Origin: CBIHON01 sp966211965
Lineage (GTDB): Bacteria; Pseudomonadota; Gammaproteobacteria; Burkholderiales; Burkholderiaceae_D
Direction of reading: 5' to 3'
NCBI GenBank assembly: GCA_966211965.1
Contig: CBIHON010000022.1
Coordinates: 1 to 64,000 of the forward strand
Length of the DNA: 64,000 nucleotides
The stretch's first letter is position 1. Every line of letters starts with the position of its first letter. Below the pieces are notes generated by a model. It was not told the DNA's origin, made no database searches, and was given only the letters and a program-made list of their open reading frames with translations. A program made the translations under genes and the position numbers. Positions 43,001 to 49,013 of the stretch are shown here, in pieces.

Positions 43001-44328
43001 ATGCCGCGGCCTTCTTTGCCTGTTTGCCGCAGGTATTCGGCTTCACAGCGGTTGACCGTATCCTCGGCGTGACCACCGTATCGTTCGATATCGCCGCGCT
43101 GGAATTGCTCGGCGCATTGTGTTGCGGCATGACTGTCGTGCTGGCGTCCGCCGAGCAAGCGCGCGACCCGGCGCAACTCTTGGACTTGATGCAGCAGGAG
43201 CACGTCAATGTCTTGCAGATGACGCCGACCCGGCTGCGCATGCTCCTTGAGGCGGGAAATGCGAGGGGAGGCCGGGAGGGGGAGGGAGCAGGCGTACTCT
43301 GCGGCATCCGTACCCTGCTGGTCGGCGGCGAAGCCTTGCCGCAAGCCCTGGCCGAACAATTGCTGCCGCTGTCCCACCTCAGGGTCTTCAACGTCTACGG
43401 CCCCACCGAAACCACCATCTGGTCCGCCAGTTGGCAACTCAGCCAAGGTCCGGTCAGCCTCGGCCGCGCCCTGCCCGGCGAACGCCTGTTGATCCTGTCT
43501 CCGCAGCATCGCCTGCAACCGGCTGGAGCCGTCGGCGAAATCGCGATTGCCGGCGCCGGCGTCGCACGCGGTTACCTGAACGACGCGGTGCGCACCGCAG
43601 AGCGCTTCATCAGCCTGCCGGATATTGAGGGCCCGGTGTACCTCACCGGCGACCTGGGCCGCTGGCGTTCGGACGGCAGCCTGGAATTCCTCGGCCGCCG
43701 AGACGACCAGATCAAGATCCGCGGCATGCGCATCGAGATCGGCGAAATCGAACATCACTTGCGTCAACTGCCGGCCGTGCAAGATGCCGCTGCCGCCGTA
43801 CGCAAGAATGCATTGGGCGAAGCCGAGATCGTCGCCTACCTGGTCGGACCGAAAGAGAATGTCGATGCCGCTGCCCTGCGCACTGCGATGGCCGCACACT
43901 TGCCGGGGCCAATGATCCCGGCGCGCTTCGTCGTATTGCAGGCTTTGCCGCAGACCCCGAACGGCAAGACCGACCGCCGAGCCCTGCCAGCCCCCGAGCC
44001 GCAAACCGCCGCAAAATCCGCCCGCGCTCCCGAAGGCCCGATAGAAACAGCGATCACCGCGATCTTCTCCGAAGTGCTGGGACAAAACATCGGACCGGAT
44101 GACGACTTCTTCCTCAGCGGCGGCGAATCGATCCGTTCGCTCAGGCTTGCCAGCCGCATCCGTGCATTGGAACTGGCCTTCGATCTGCAGGATTTATTCC
44201 GCTGGCCGACGCCGGCCGCCTTGGCTGCAAACCTGAAACCGCTGCGATCCGGCACGGAGAACAAAGATGCCGGAGTAGGCGAACTGAGCGGCCTGAGCGC
44301 GTCGGAACTGGCCGATCTGCTCGGATAG
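34054..44328 (+). CDS. Hybrid PKS-NRPS: AT-ACP-KS-AT-CMT-ACP-AMT-C-A-T
   Basis: 3424-residue megasynthase, similar in layout to McyE but with an extra loading AT-ACP. Domains: AT0 (5-320, GHSAGE; the usual extender-binding Arg is His in LVAAHSELI), ACP1 (326-400, LGCTSL), KS (411-835, DTACSSS, EAHGTGT, KSNLGH), AT1 (943-1240, GHSVGE, malonyl-type HAYHS, Arg kept), C-methyltransferase (1310-1630, EIGAGTGAT), ACP2 (LGLDSL near 1683), GSA-type aminotransferase (1870-2333, Lys in YGKIVGGGLP), C (HHIVVDG near 2499), A (2816-3320), T (LSGGES near 3352). There is no KR, so the beta-keto group should be aminated by AMT, giving an alpha-methyl-beta-amino acyl unit. The A-domain pocket (D-I-L-Q-L-G-V-I-W) resembles glycine-type codes from memory. 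Palindromic inserts lie in frame in the ACP2-AMT and AMT-C linkers and in the A domain. Confidence 0.93.
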   Translation: MSNKIALVFSGIGTQWQGMAASLLANDAVFCDAVAELDALLTPLQRWSLMDLLSGRDAGVALERPEISHPAIFAVQYGLSACLRRQGLRPAAVIGHSAGEVAAAVCAGALTLADAAALVAAHSELIRAVTPGAMMHVALDPHAVTARIAAMDSGLELAAINSHQAAVVAGEPQAISAFEAALKADGIDCRVLAIQVPFHTPAVEPHLAAFRQRIAALKPLPLSIDFYSSWRGGLAQGGDFTAEYWARHIRQPVQFLDAAHGLLASGITHCIEVSPHPALLQHMAAIANEAGLAPAMDAIMQRGVPEPSWPQLVPAAAVPAHDAAALALALQEVASEVLGGAFSLHEAEQLKWTELGCTSLQITQLMAKLSARLERPLSVTLPYRFPTPAALIAGLAAAPAPADTAVQTARHDEPVAVIGMACRFPGGADNPEALWRMLASGVDPIGEIPAERWPADEFYDADRTAKGRSVSRWGGFISGQDLRDFDARHFRMTPREASALDPQQRLLLEVTWEALENAGLSVPALKGKRVGVYVGLSTDDYKNSTLYSDDLDALDPYAGAGAMSCTASGRLSYFFGWEGPNIALDTACSSSLVALHLACQALQAGECDLAVAGGVNALLTPHLYVYFSKAGIMSPTGRCHVFDDSADGYVRAEGCGILVLQRESDAVSGGHRMRARVLGSAINQDGASTGFSAPNGASQQKVLRQAWQQAGIAPADLGYLEAHGTGTPIGDPIELEAMAQALAPQRTPQDPVLVGSIKSNLGHLEAAAGAAALIKTVLALEHQSLPANLHFNKPNSHIDWPGLPLRVVDRHQPWPMRGGRRIAGISSFGFSGTNAHAVLEQALPRAAAAPVRQVQVLALSAPDQAGLRHLARQYAQRIAACDRSTLADLACTTHLARPFLAARVALAGKEPSEIAALLAHWADDPAQAGGEQIFSGEGDAGPLVFAFTGQGCQYPGMAKALYESEAVFRAVLDRCEAALLGLRGSGMLGLMLDAEADAEALASTDLAQPAIFAMQCGIVALLDSWGIRPDRVIGHSVGEFAAAVAAGVLTLEDALALVAQRGSLMGAMPAGGAMASVQVDQATAEQAIGEQRSQVALAAINGPRAVVLSGDAAALDMVLARLGTPGTRAKRLAVSHAYHSPLMAPAAAAFAQLAAPAFKPAQLTWISCVDGGDLSKSGVDMQYWTRQILSPVHFDQALSALEAEGCRCFVEIGPAAVLTQMGRARDGAAGRLWIQTQQRQQDGAVRIAAALAAIAASGRQADWAGYDDPAGRRRVDLPPYPFQRKRHWREPLLPHSAATATIKPEGAPYAWLNRYALWRLAAQLHSAGLLSQTGAGKQHASCIKLLAKAGLASIEHDTATLTASGQTAVALPGLAQERTRFLAAHPSLEGCLALLDDCLDHYPAIIRGELDPLTVLFPRGSMDRVESVYANNEVQDLFNRDVARTVARWCQGRIAATPGQTLRIVEIGAGTGATTAAVLAALPQGAPVEYYFTDVSPAFLSRAKKRFGQINFALLNIERDPGPQGFPAGVADLVIANNVLHATADIGVTLANVRWLSAAGSALVLNEQTDPQAFIHLIFGLTDGWWRFTDALRQGAGSPILSRQLWTEALQQAGFDVSPEVFSTDAGQTVFVANIKDAEMVQNAHASSAQAAPAMDAILEMVAELTGMGKDEIDADTALIDLGLDSLMLVQMKTLLSNRLGLEVDMADFYGDMDSVSRLAQAVPVSAAAAVAVAPPVSKSVQIATATNETPSPLQGEGWGGGRDVNQQPPVVHQPHNPLPSPPPARGRELPGAGAAPSSELTSLIALQLETMSRMISEQNALLARAPAPAPAHSQNVQAVAPAASPAPAIAAPVQAASATATTHQRPSTPNFRSLKLEEDKFTPQQKAFVDSLAQRYAARTPGSKALADATRHTLADWKNTLSFRYSLKEMMYPIVAAKSHGSHFTDIDGNDFLDVTMGCGIALLGHSPKCVTDAVHAQVDANFAIGPQTALASEVAQRFSRITGMERVTFCNTGAEAVMMAVRIARAVTGRNKIVIFNGAYHGTWDGVLGVEHEGRAWPIAAGIPQGMVDDLMILNYGTDEAVAAVREHAHELAAVLVEPVQSRRPGLQPKEFLQQLRSITSESGSALIFDEMITGFRILPGGAQAHYGIRADLATYGKIVGGGLPLSVVAGSARFMDVVDGGDWQYGDASKPESDVIYFGGTYVKHPLALAAAKASLDFLEAEGSAGYEQLNRRTARMAETLNAWFARESVPLTVAHFGSLFRIDGVGRYSGIMQPVELDLFFLLMNLRSVYIWERRVLFLSFAHTDAEVDHLIACVKDAVQELRAAGFEFRAGGKPPAPVGGIQLESSLGRLQSARTAAAQTIAQDVMQDCGPAASAQRRMFALAEIEGPSVVYNVPLAIRLRGKLDLPRLEKSLAQLVARHPALRTCFAVEDDVLLQKVAPSMPFAIKMIECPDERSTNCLAHFVQPFDLKSTPLFRAGLLRIGADHHVLIMDAHHIVVDGLSLNILAQELMAYYGGQALPEPGATMLDHAAAEAAYLASDACSRDAAYWQSEFRSIPEPLQLPVDQPRPLRRRHKGADLLSKLDSAATARLKAAARANKMSIFPLVLTLYATLLHRLCAQDDIVIGLPVGGRTDPRFRNTVGMLAATLPLRLIAAPKETLGACARAYQKTFLNALGHQAYPLEALIASLDLPRDTSRNPLFDTMFIYEDGNDRVYRMSGLECETAEVSRHAAMFDIAMEVVEAEGELTLRCEYDVDLFSEATAQSVLDAYIRLLHLAPDMLDQPIGELSLVDNAQRATLLAWGDGGPAPAPGTVLQAFDVQLARAPDAPALVSAGKTLSYRELDQMANRLAHTLLDEGPLSPDTPVALVSHRDAGLLAGLLAILRAGCAYVPVDPDFPPDRVRLMLQAGGCRHLLVSSDLVATLPALPGSRVLCLDAPAANAPSTPPNCNVVPEQLAYVIFTSGSTGTPKGTMLRHRNAAAFFACLPQVFGFTAVDRILGVTTVSFDIAALELLGALCCGMTVVLASAEQARDPAQLLDLMQQEHVNVLQMTPTRLRMLLEAGNARGGREGEGAGVLCGIRTLLVGGEALPQALAEQLLPLSHLRVFNVYGPTETTIWSASWQLSQGPVSLGRALPGERLLILSPQHRLQPAGAVGEIAIAGAGVARGYLNDAVRTAERFISLPDIEGPVYLTGDLGRWRSDGSLEFLGRRDDQIKIRGMRIEIGEIEHHLRQLPAVQDAAAAVRKNALGEAEIVAYLVGPKENVDAAALRTAMAAHLPGPMIPARFVVLQALPQTPNGKTDRRALPAPEPQTAAKSARAPEGPIETAITAIFSEVLGQNIGPDDDFFLSGGESIRSLRLASRIRALELAFDLQDLFRWPTPAALAANLKPLRSGTENKDAGVGELSGLSASELADLLG
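39301..39421 (+). repeat. REP-like palindromic element in frame in the PKS linker
   Basis: The ends CTCCCTCCCCCTTGCAGGGG and CTGCCAGGGGGAGGG are inverted copies, as are GGTTGGGGTGGGGG and CCCCCTCCCCAGCC. It is read as about 40 residues (TPSPLQGEGWGGGRDV...NPLPSPPPARGREL) at residues 1750-1790, between ACP2 and the aminotransferase. The composition is unlike the flanking Ala/Pro linker. Confidence 0.85.
41110..41143 (+). repeat. 34-bp palindrome in frame between aminotransferase and C domain
   Basis: GGGCGGCTGCAATCCGC is followed by its inverted copy GCGGACTGCAGCCGCCC with one mismatch. It is read as GRLQSARTAAA in the linker near residue 2353. The half-site resembles GGGCAGATGCAATCCGCGC of the intergenic element at 44331. 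Confidence 0.8.
43252..43306 (+). repeat. G-rich insert in the A domain of the PKS-NRPS
   Basis: GCGGGAAATGCGAGGGGAGG and GGGAGGGGGAGGGAGC give the residues AGNARGGREGEGAGVLCG between LRMLLE and IRTLLVGGEAL. It has the composition of one arm of the element at 39301 and lies at the same site as the insert in the next NRPS. It is probably a degraded element. Confidence 0.5.
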
Positions 44329-44330
44329 AA

Positions 44331-44396
44331 GTGGGGCAGATGCAATCCGCGCAGTTTTTGCGCAGACCATACCGCGCGGGTTGCATCTGCCCTACG
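44331..44396 (+). repeat. Intergenic palindromic element after the PKS stop
   Basis: GTGGGGCAGATGCAATCCGC at the left pairs with GCGGGTTGCATCTGCCCTAC at the right. A nested TGCGC/GCGCA hairpin lies inside. It starts 3 bp past the stop codon at 44328. It may stabilise the upstream mRNA or act as a partial terminator in the operon. Confidence 0.75.
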
Positions 44397-44444
44397 CAAA
44401 CAACGGACATTGCGTATCAATGAATTTCACAGGACAAAAATAAA

Positions 44445-47400
44445 ATGTTCAGCAAGCACGAGATCAAGGACATTTGCGCGATGACCCCGATGCAGCGCGG
44501 CATGCTGCATCACGCGCTGCTGGAACCGGACTCCACCGCCTATCACGAACAGTTGATTCTGCGCTTGGACGGCGCGCTCAATGCTGTTCGCCTGGAACGC
44601 GCGTGGCAACAGGTCATCGACCGCCACGATGCGCTGCGCGGCCGCTTCCTGAGCGAGCGCGTCTCCAATCCGGTACATGTCATCCCTCATCACGAAACAA
44701 TCCGCTTGTATGTCCATAAGCTGGACAGCGCCGGTCAGACTGCCGGCGACGACAAGCTGCCTGTGGAGCTGGAGAGCTTTCTCGCCCGCGATCTGGCGCA
44801 GCGATTCGACTTGGCGGCGGCGCATCCGATGCGCTTCAACCTGTTCCAGGGAACGGATGATCGGCACTGGCTGGTCTGGAGCTTCCACCACATTCTGCTC
44901 GACGGCTGGAGCATTGGCATCGTGCTGGACCAGGTACTGAGCGCCTACGCCGAAGAACAGGCGACTCCCGTCGTCTGCGGCTACACCTATTACCAGCGCT
45001 GGCTCGCAGCGCGCGACAAACCGGCGGCGCTGGAATACTGGCGCAACAGCCTGACTGATTTTCCCGGCAGCGCGCTATTGCCGCCGGAAGCTGCATCGCA
45101 TCGGCATTTGCAAGCTGCGGCGACAGTCGATGCGCACGCCGCAAACGCCTTGCGTACGCTGGCGCAAACCCAGCGCTGTTCGCTTCATCATCTGCTGCTG
45201 TGCGCCTGGGCCTTGACGCTGGGCCGGCATCTGGATCAACGCGATGTGGTGGTGCCCACGGTGCTGGCCGGCAGGCCAGGTGAACTCGAAGATGCCGACC
45301 ACCTGGTCGGTCTGCTGATCAACACCGTGCCGATGCGGGTGACCTGGCAGGATAGCGACAGTTTCGGCACACTCCTGCAAAGAGTGCGCGACGACAGTTT
45401 GACCGCCGCGCGTCACCAATATCTGTCGATGGCGGAGATCCAAGGCGTTGCCGGCAAACTCGCGATCGACCACGTGCTGCTGGTGCAAGGCATGCCGCAT
45501 CAGAAAGTGGTCGGCACGCGTTGCGGCGAAGCGAGGATAGGCTGGGCCGGATTCCGCGAAAGCATTCCCTATTCGCTGGAAGTTTCGCTGATGCCGACCG
45601 ACGAGGGAATCGGCATCTGCTTGCGCGGCGATCATGAGGCGGGGTGGCTGCAAGGCCTGGCCGACGGTTTGCGGCAATTGCTGCTGACGGTGTCGAAGGA
45701 TTCGCAAACGCGCCTTGATGCGCTCGATTTGATCAGCGATGCGCAGCGCGCAACGCTATTGGCCTGGGGCGACGGCGGGCCGGCTGCACCGCACGGCACG
45801 GTGCTGCAAGCCTTCGACGCGTGTGTGGCACGCACACCCGACGCTCCCGCCCTGGTTGCCGGCGGCAAGACCCTCAGCTATCGTGACCTCGATCAGCTTG
45901 CCAATCGCCTGGCCCATGCGCTGCTCGCCGATGGCCCCTTGGCCCCCGATACCCCGGTGGCGCTGGTGTCGCATCGCGATACCGGCTTGCTCGCAGGCCT
46001 GCTTGCCATCCTGCGCGCCGGCTGCGCTTATGTCCCGGTTGATCCCGATTTCCCTCCCGACCGCGTGCGCCTGATGCTGCAAGCCGGCGGCTGCCGCCAT
46101 CTGCTGGTCTCGTCGGATCTGGTGGCGACCGTGCCGGCATTGCCGGGCTCGCGCATCCTGTGCCTGGAGACCTCTGCGGAAAACCTGCCGTCGACGCCGC
46201 CGGCATGCAAGGTGACGCCGGACCAGTTGGCCTATGTGATCTTTACCTCCGGCTCGACCGGCACTCCCAAAGGCACGATGCTCACGCATGCCAATGCCGC
46301 CTCGTTCTTTGCCTGTCTGCCCCAGGCCTTCGGTTTTGTTGCGGGCGATCGAATTCTCGGGGTGACCACGGTGTCGTTTGACATTGCCGGCTTGGAATTG
46401 CTGGGTGTCTTGTGTTGCGGCATGACTGTCGTGCTGGCGTCCGCAGAACAAGCGCGCGACCCGTCGCAACTCTTGGACCTGATGCAGCAGGAGCGCATCA
46501 ATGTCTTGCAGATGACGCCGACCCGGCTCAAGCTGTTGCTCGATTCTTTCGTAGGATGGGTGGAGCGCAGCGCAACCCATCGCTCACCGGTTGATGATGG
46601 GTTGCGCTCTGCTCCACCCATCCTACAAAATATCCGTACCCTGCTGGTCGGCGGTGAAGCCTTGCCGCAAGCCCTGGCCGAACAATTGCTGTCGCTGTCC
46701 CACCTCAGGGTCTTCAACGTCTACGGACCCACCGAAACCACCATCTGGTCCGCTAGTTGGCAACTCAGCCAAGGTCCGGTCAGCCTCGGCCGTGCCCTGC
46801 CCGGCGAACGCCTGTTGATCCTGTCCTCGCAACGGCGCCTGCAACCCTCCGGTGCAATCGGGGAAATTGCGATCGCCGGAATTGGCGTCGCACGCGGTTA
46901 CCTGAACGACGCGGTGCGCACCGCAGAGCGCTTCATCAGCCTGCCGGATATTGAGGGCCCGGTGTACCTCACCGGCGACCTGGGCCGCTGGCGTTCGGAC
47001 GGCAGCCTGGAATTCCTCGGCCGCCGAGACGACCAGATCAAGATCCGCGGCATGCGCATCGAGATCGGCGAAATCGAACATCATTTGCAGCAATTGCCGA
47101 ACGTACAGGAAGCCGTCGCTGCCGCCCGTAAAAACACATCCGGCGAAACCGAAATCGTTGCCTACCTGGTCGGTCCGAAAGACCGCCTTGATGCCGCCCA
47201 ATTGCGTACTCTGCTGGCAACGCATCTCCCGCCGGCGATGATTCCCTCGCACTTCGTCTTGCTCGCTGCCCTGCCGCAAACCCCGAACGGCAAAACCGAC
47301 CGCCGCGCCCTGCCCGCCCCCGAACCGCAAGCCGCCCCACAAGCAGCCCGAGCACCGGAAGGCCCGATAGAATCCGCCATCACCCGCATCTTCGCCGAAG

Positions 47401-48986
47401 TGCTGGCCCGCGGCGTCGGCCCCGACGACGACTTCTTCCTCAGCGGCGGCCACAGCTTGAAAGCGATCCAGGCAATCGGCCGCATCAATCGCGAACTGGC
47501 CAGCGCCTATGCCTTACGGGATCTGTATCGCAATCCGACCGCGGCAGGTCTGGTCCGCACCAGCACCGGCCGCGCCGCGCCGATCACGCGCGCGCCGGAT
47601 GCGCCGGATTATCCGTTGTCGTTTGCACAGCAGGCGTTGTGGGTGCTCGACCAGATGCAGCCCGGCTATGCCGGCTACAACGTGCCGGGTGCATATCTGT
47701 TGAAGGGCAAATTGGATCTGGAAGCATTTGCCCGCGCATGGAATGCGCTGGTTGCGCGGCACGAATCCTTACGAACCGTATTCAGGATCATTGATGGGGT
47801 GCCGCGCCAGTTGGTTCTGGATCACATGGAATTTTCTATTGACCGCCGTCCGCCAGCCCCCTCATCCTTGCAGGGAGAGGATAGCGCGGTCGCTGAACAC
47901 ATCGCAGAATTAACCTGCCAACCCTTCAACTTGGCAACAGGCCCCCTATTCCGCATCGCTCTGATTCCGCTCGATGCACAACGCCAAATCCTGCTGCTGG
48001 TCACCCATCACATCATCAGCGACGGCTGGTCCGATGCCGTGATGATCACCGACCTGGCAGCCGCATACAGCGCCGCCCTGGCCGGCAAAGACCCGAGCAC
48101 GATGCTTGCCGCCGCGCCTGCGCTGAGCTATCGCGATTTCGCCGTCTGGCAGCACCGCTATCTCGCCTCGCCGCTGGCGCAAGCCCACCGCGATTACTGG
48201 CGCAAGCAATTGAGCGATCTGCCCTTGCTGCAACTGCCGACCGAACACGCGCGCAGCACGACTTTGGCAAGACGCGGCGCACGCCTCGACATGCGCATGG
48301 AAGCAAGCGACGCAGAAGCATGGCTGGCAGCGGTCTCGCCACGCGATCGTTACGCAACGATCGCCGCCGCCACGCTCGCGCTGTTGCACCTGGAAAGCGG
48401 CCAGACCGACATCGTCCTCGGCCTGCCGATCGCCAACCGCGACCGCGTGGAACTGCAAGACCAGGTCGGCCTGCACCTGAACACGCTGCCGCTGCGCCAG
48501 CAATTGCAGATCGACGCGTCCTTGGCGCAATTACGCAGCGGCTGCGCCGGCAGGATCGTCGAAGCAATGGAACATGCCGATTATCCCTTCGCGCGATTGG
48601 TGGACGAGCTGGGCGTGAACACCGAACCGGGCCGCCATCCGGTATTCGACACGATGCTGATTTTTCACCAGCACGCAATGCCGGTGCCGCAACTCGACGG
48701 CATGGAGGTCACGCCGCATGACCCGCAATCCTACACCAGCCGGTTTGACCTGGATTTCGAAATCTGGGCCGGGGGGGATGGCGTGCATGGGTTTATTGAA
48801 TATGACGCGGATTTGTTCTCGGCTGAGCAGGTAGCTGGATTTGCGGCGCGCTGGCAGGCAGTGCTGTCGGCGTGTGCGTTGCAGCCATCGATCACGATCA
48901 CGGAGTTGCGCAAGCTTGTGATGCCGGCCAGAGAGGACACGGAAAATTTTCTAGCGAATAGCTTGGCTTTGAATGACGACTTTTGA
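44445..48986 (+). CDS. Nonribosomal peptide synthetase C-A-T-C
   Basis: 1513-residue NRPS. The first C domain (1-430) has HHILLDGWS near residue 148. The A domain (about 440-990) has FTSGSTGTPKGT, YGPTETT and TGDLGR. The T domain has FLSGGHSL near 998. A second C domain (about 1055-1480) has HHIISDGWS near 1188 and is not followed by A-T. The next amino acid must come from the NRPS at 52274, which starts with A-T. The A-domain pocket residues are the same as in the PKS-NRPS A domain (D-I-L-Q-L-G-V-I-W), and long DNA stretches are identical. The N-terminus (EIKDICAMTPMQRGML) looks like a COM-type acceptor. Inserts with palindromic origin lie at residues 703-728 and near 1138-1146. Confidence 0.94.
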   Translation: MFSKHEIKDICAMTPMQRGMLHHALLEPDSTAYHEQLILRLDGALNAVRLERAWQQVIDRHDALRGRFLSERVSNPVHVIPHHETIRLYVHKLDSAGQTAGDDKLPVELESFLARDLAQRFDLAAAHPMRFNLFQGTDDRHWLVWSFHHILLDGWSIGIVLDQVLSAYAEEQATPVVCGYTYYQRWLAARDKPAALEYWRNSLTDFPGSALLPPEAASHRHLQAAATVDAHAANALRTLAQTQRCSLHHLLLCAWALTLGRHLDQRDVVVPTVLAGRPGELEDADHLVGLLINTVPMRVTWQDSDSFGTLLQRVRDDSLTAARHQYLSMAEIQGVAGKLAIDHVLLVQGMPHQKVVGTRCGEARIGWAGFRESIPYSLEVSLMPTDEGIGICLRGDHEAGWLQGLADGLRQLLLTVSKDSQTRLDALDLISDAQRATLLAWGDGGPAAPHGTVLQAFDACVARTPDAPALVAGGKTLSYRDLDQLANRLAHALLADGPLAPDTPVALVSHRDTGLLAGLLAILRAGCAYVPVDPDFPPDRVRLMLQAGGCRHLLVSSDLVATVPALPGSRILCLETSAENLPSTPPACKVTPDQLAYVIFTSGSTGTPKGTMLTHANAASFFACLPQAFGFVAGDRILGVTTVSFDIAGLELLGVLCCGMTVVLASAEQARDPSQLLDLMQQERINVLQMTPTRLKLLLDSFVGWVERSATHRSPVDDGLRSAPPILQNIRTLLVGGEALPQALAEQLLSLSHLRVFNVYGPTETTIWSASWQLSQGPVSLGRALPGERLLILSSQRRLQPSGAIGEIAIAGIGVARGYLNDAVRTAERFISLPDIEGPVYLTGDLGRWRSDGSLEFLGRRDDQIKIRGMRIEIGEIEHHLQQLPNVQEAVAAARKNTSGETEIVAYLVGPKDRLDAAQLRTLLATHLPPAMIPSHFVLLAALPQTPNGKTDRRALPAPEPQAAPQAARAPEGPIESAITRIFAEVLARGVGPDDDFFLSGGHSLKAIQAIGRINRELASAYALRDLYRNPTAAGLVRTSTGRAAPITRAPDAPDYPLSFAQQALWVLDQMQPGYAGYNVPGAYLLKGKLDLEAFARAWNALVARHESLRTVFRIIDGVPRQLVLDHMEFSIDRRPPAPSSLQGEDSAVAEHIAELTCQPFNLATGPLFRIALIPLDAQRQILLLVTHHIISDGWSDAVMITDLAAAYSAALAGKDPSTMLAAAPALSYRDFAVWQHRYLASPLAQAHRDYWRKQLSDLPLLQLPTEHARSTTLARRGARLDMRMEASDAEAWLAAVSPRDRYATIAAATLALLHLESGQTDIVLGLPIANRDRVELQDQVGLHLNTLPLRQQLQIDASLAQLRSGCAGRIVEAMEHADYPFARLVDELGVNTEPGRHPVFDTMLIFHQHAMPVPQLDGMEVTPHDPQSYTSRFDLDFEIWAGGDGVHGFIEYDADLFSAEQVAGFAARWQAVLSACALQPSITITELRKLVMPAREDTENFLANSLALNDDF
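46551..46626 (+). repeat. REP-like element GTAGGATGGGTGGAGCGC in frame inside an A domain
   Basis: The arms 46551-46581 and 46596-46626 are inverted copies over 31 bp with one mismatch, with a 14-bp spacer. It is read as VGWVERSATHRSPVDDGLRS and a few more residues (703-728), between the A4 region and LLVGGEAL. Intergenic relatives are at 51981-52056 and 63724-63800. Confidence 0.92.
47855..47882 (+). repeat. Partial palindromic insert in the second C domain
   Basis: GCCCCCTCATCCTTGCAGGG AGAGG is an imperfect palindrome like the first arm of the element at 39301 (CCCTCCCCCTTGCAGGGGG). It is read as APSSLQGED, interrupting the early beta-strands of the C domain after EFSIDRRPP. Confidence 0.55.
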
Positions 48987-49013
48987 AGCAATGAATAAAA
49001 AGGACACGAATAA

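Noticed and set aside
34054..44328. Identification as a microcystin synthetase gene (mcyE)
   Set aside because: The domain order is McyE-like, but an extra AT-ACP precedes it, the A-domain pocket is not Glu-like, and the host is not a cyanobacterium. Only the architecture is comparable.
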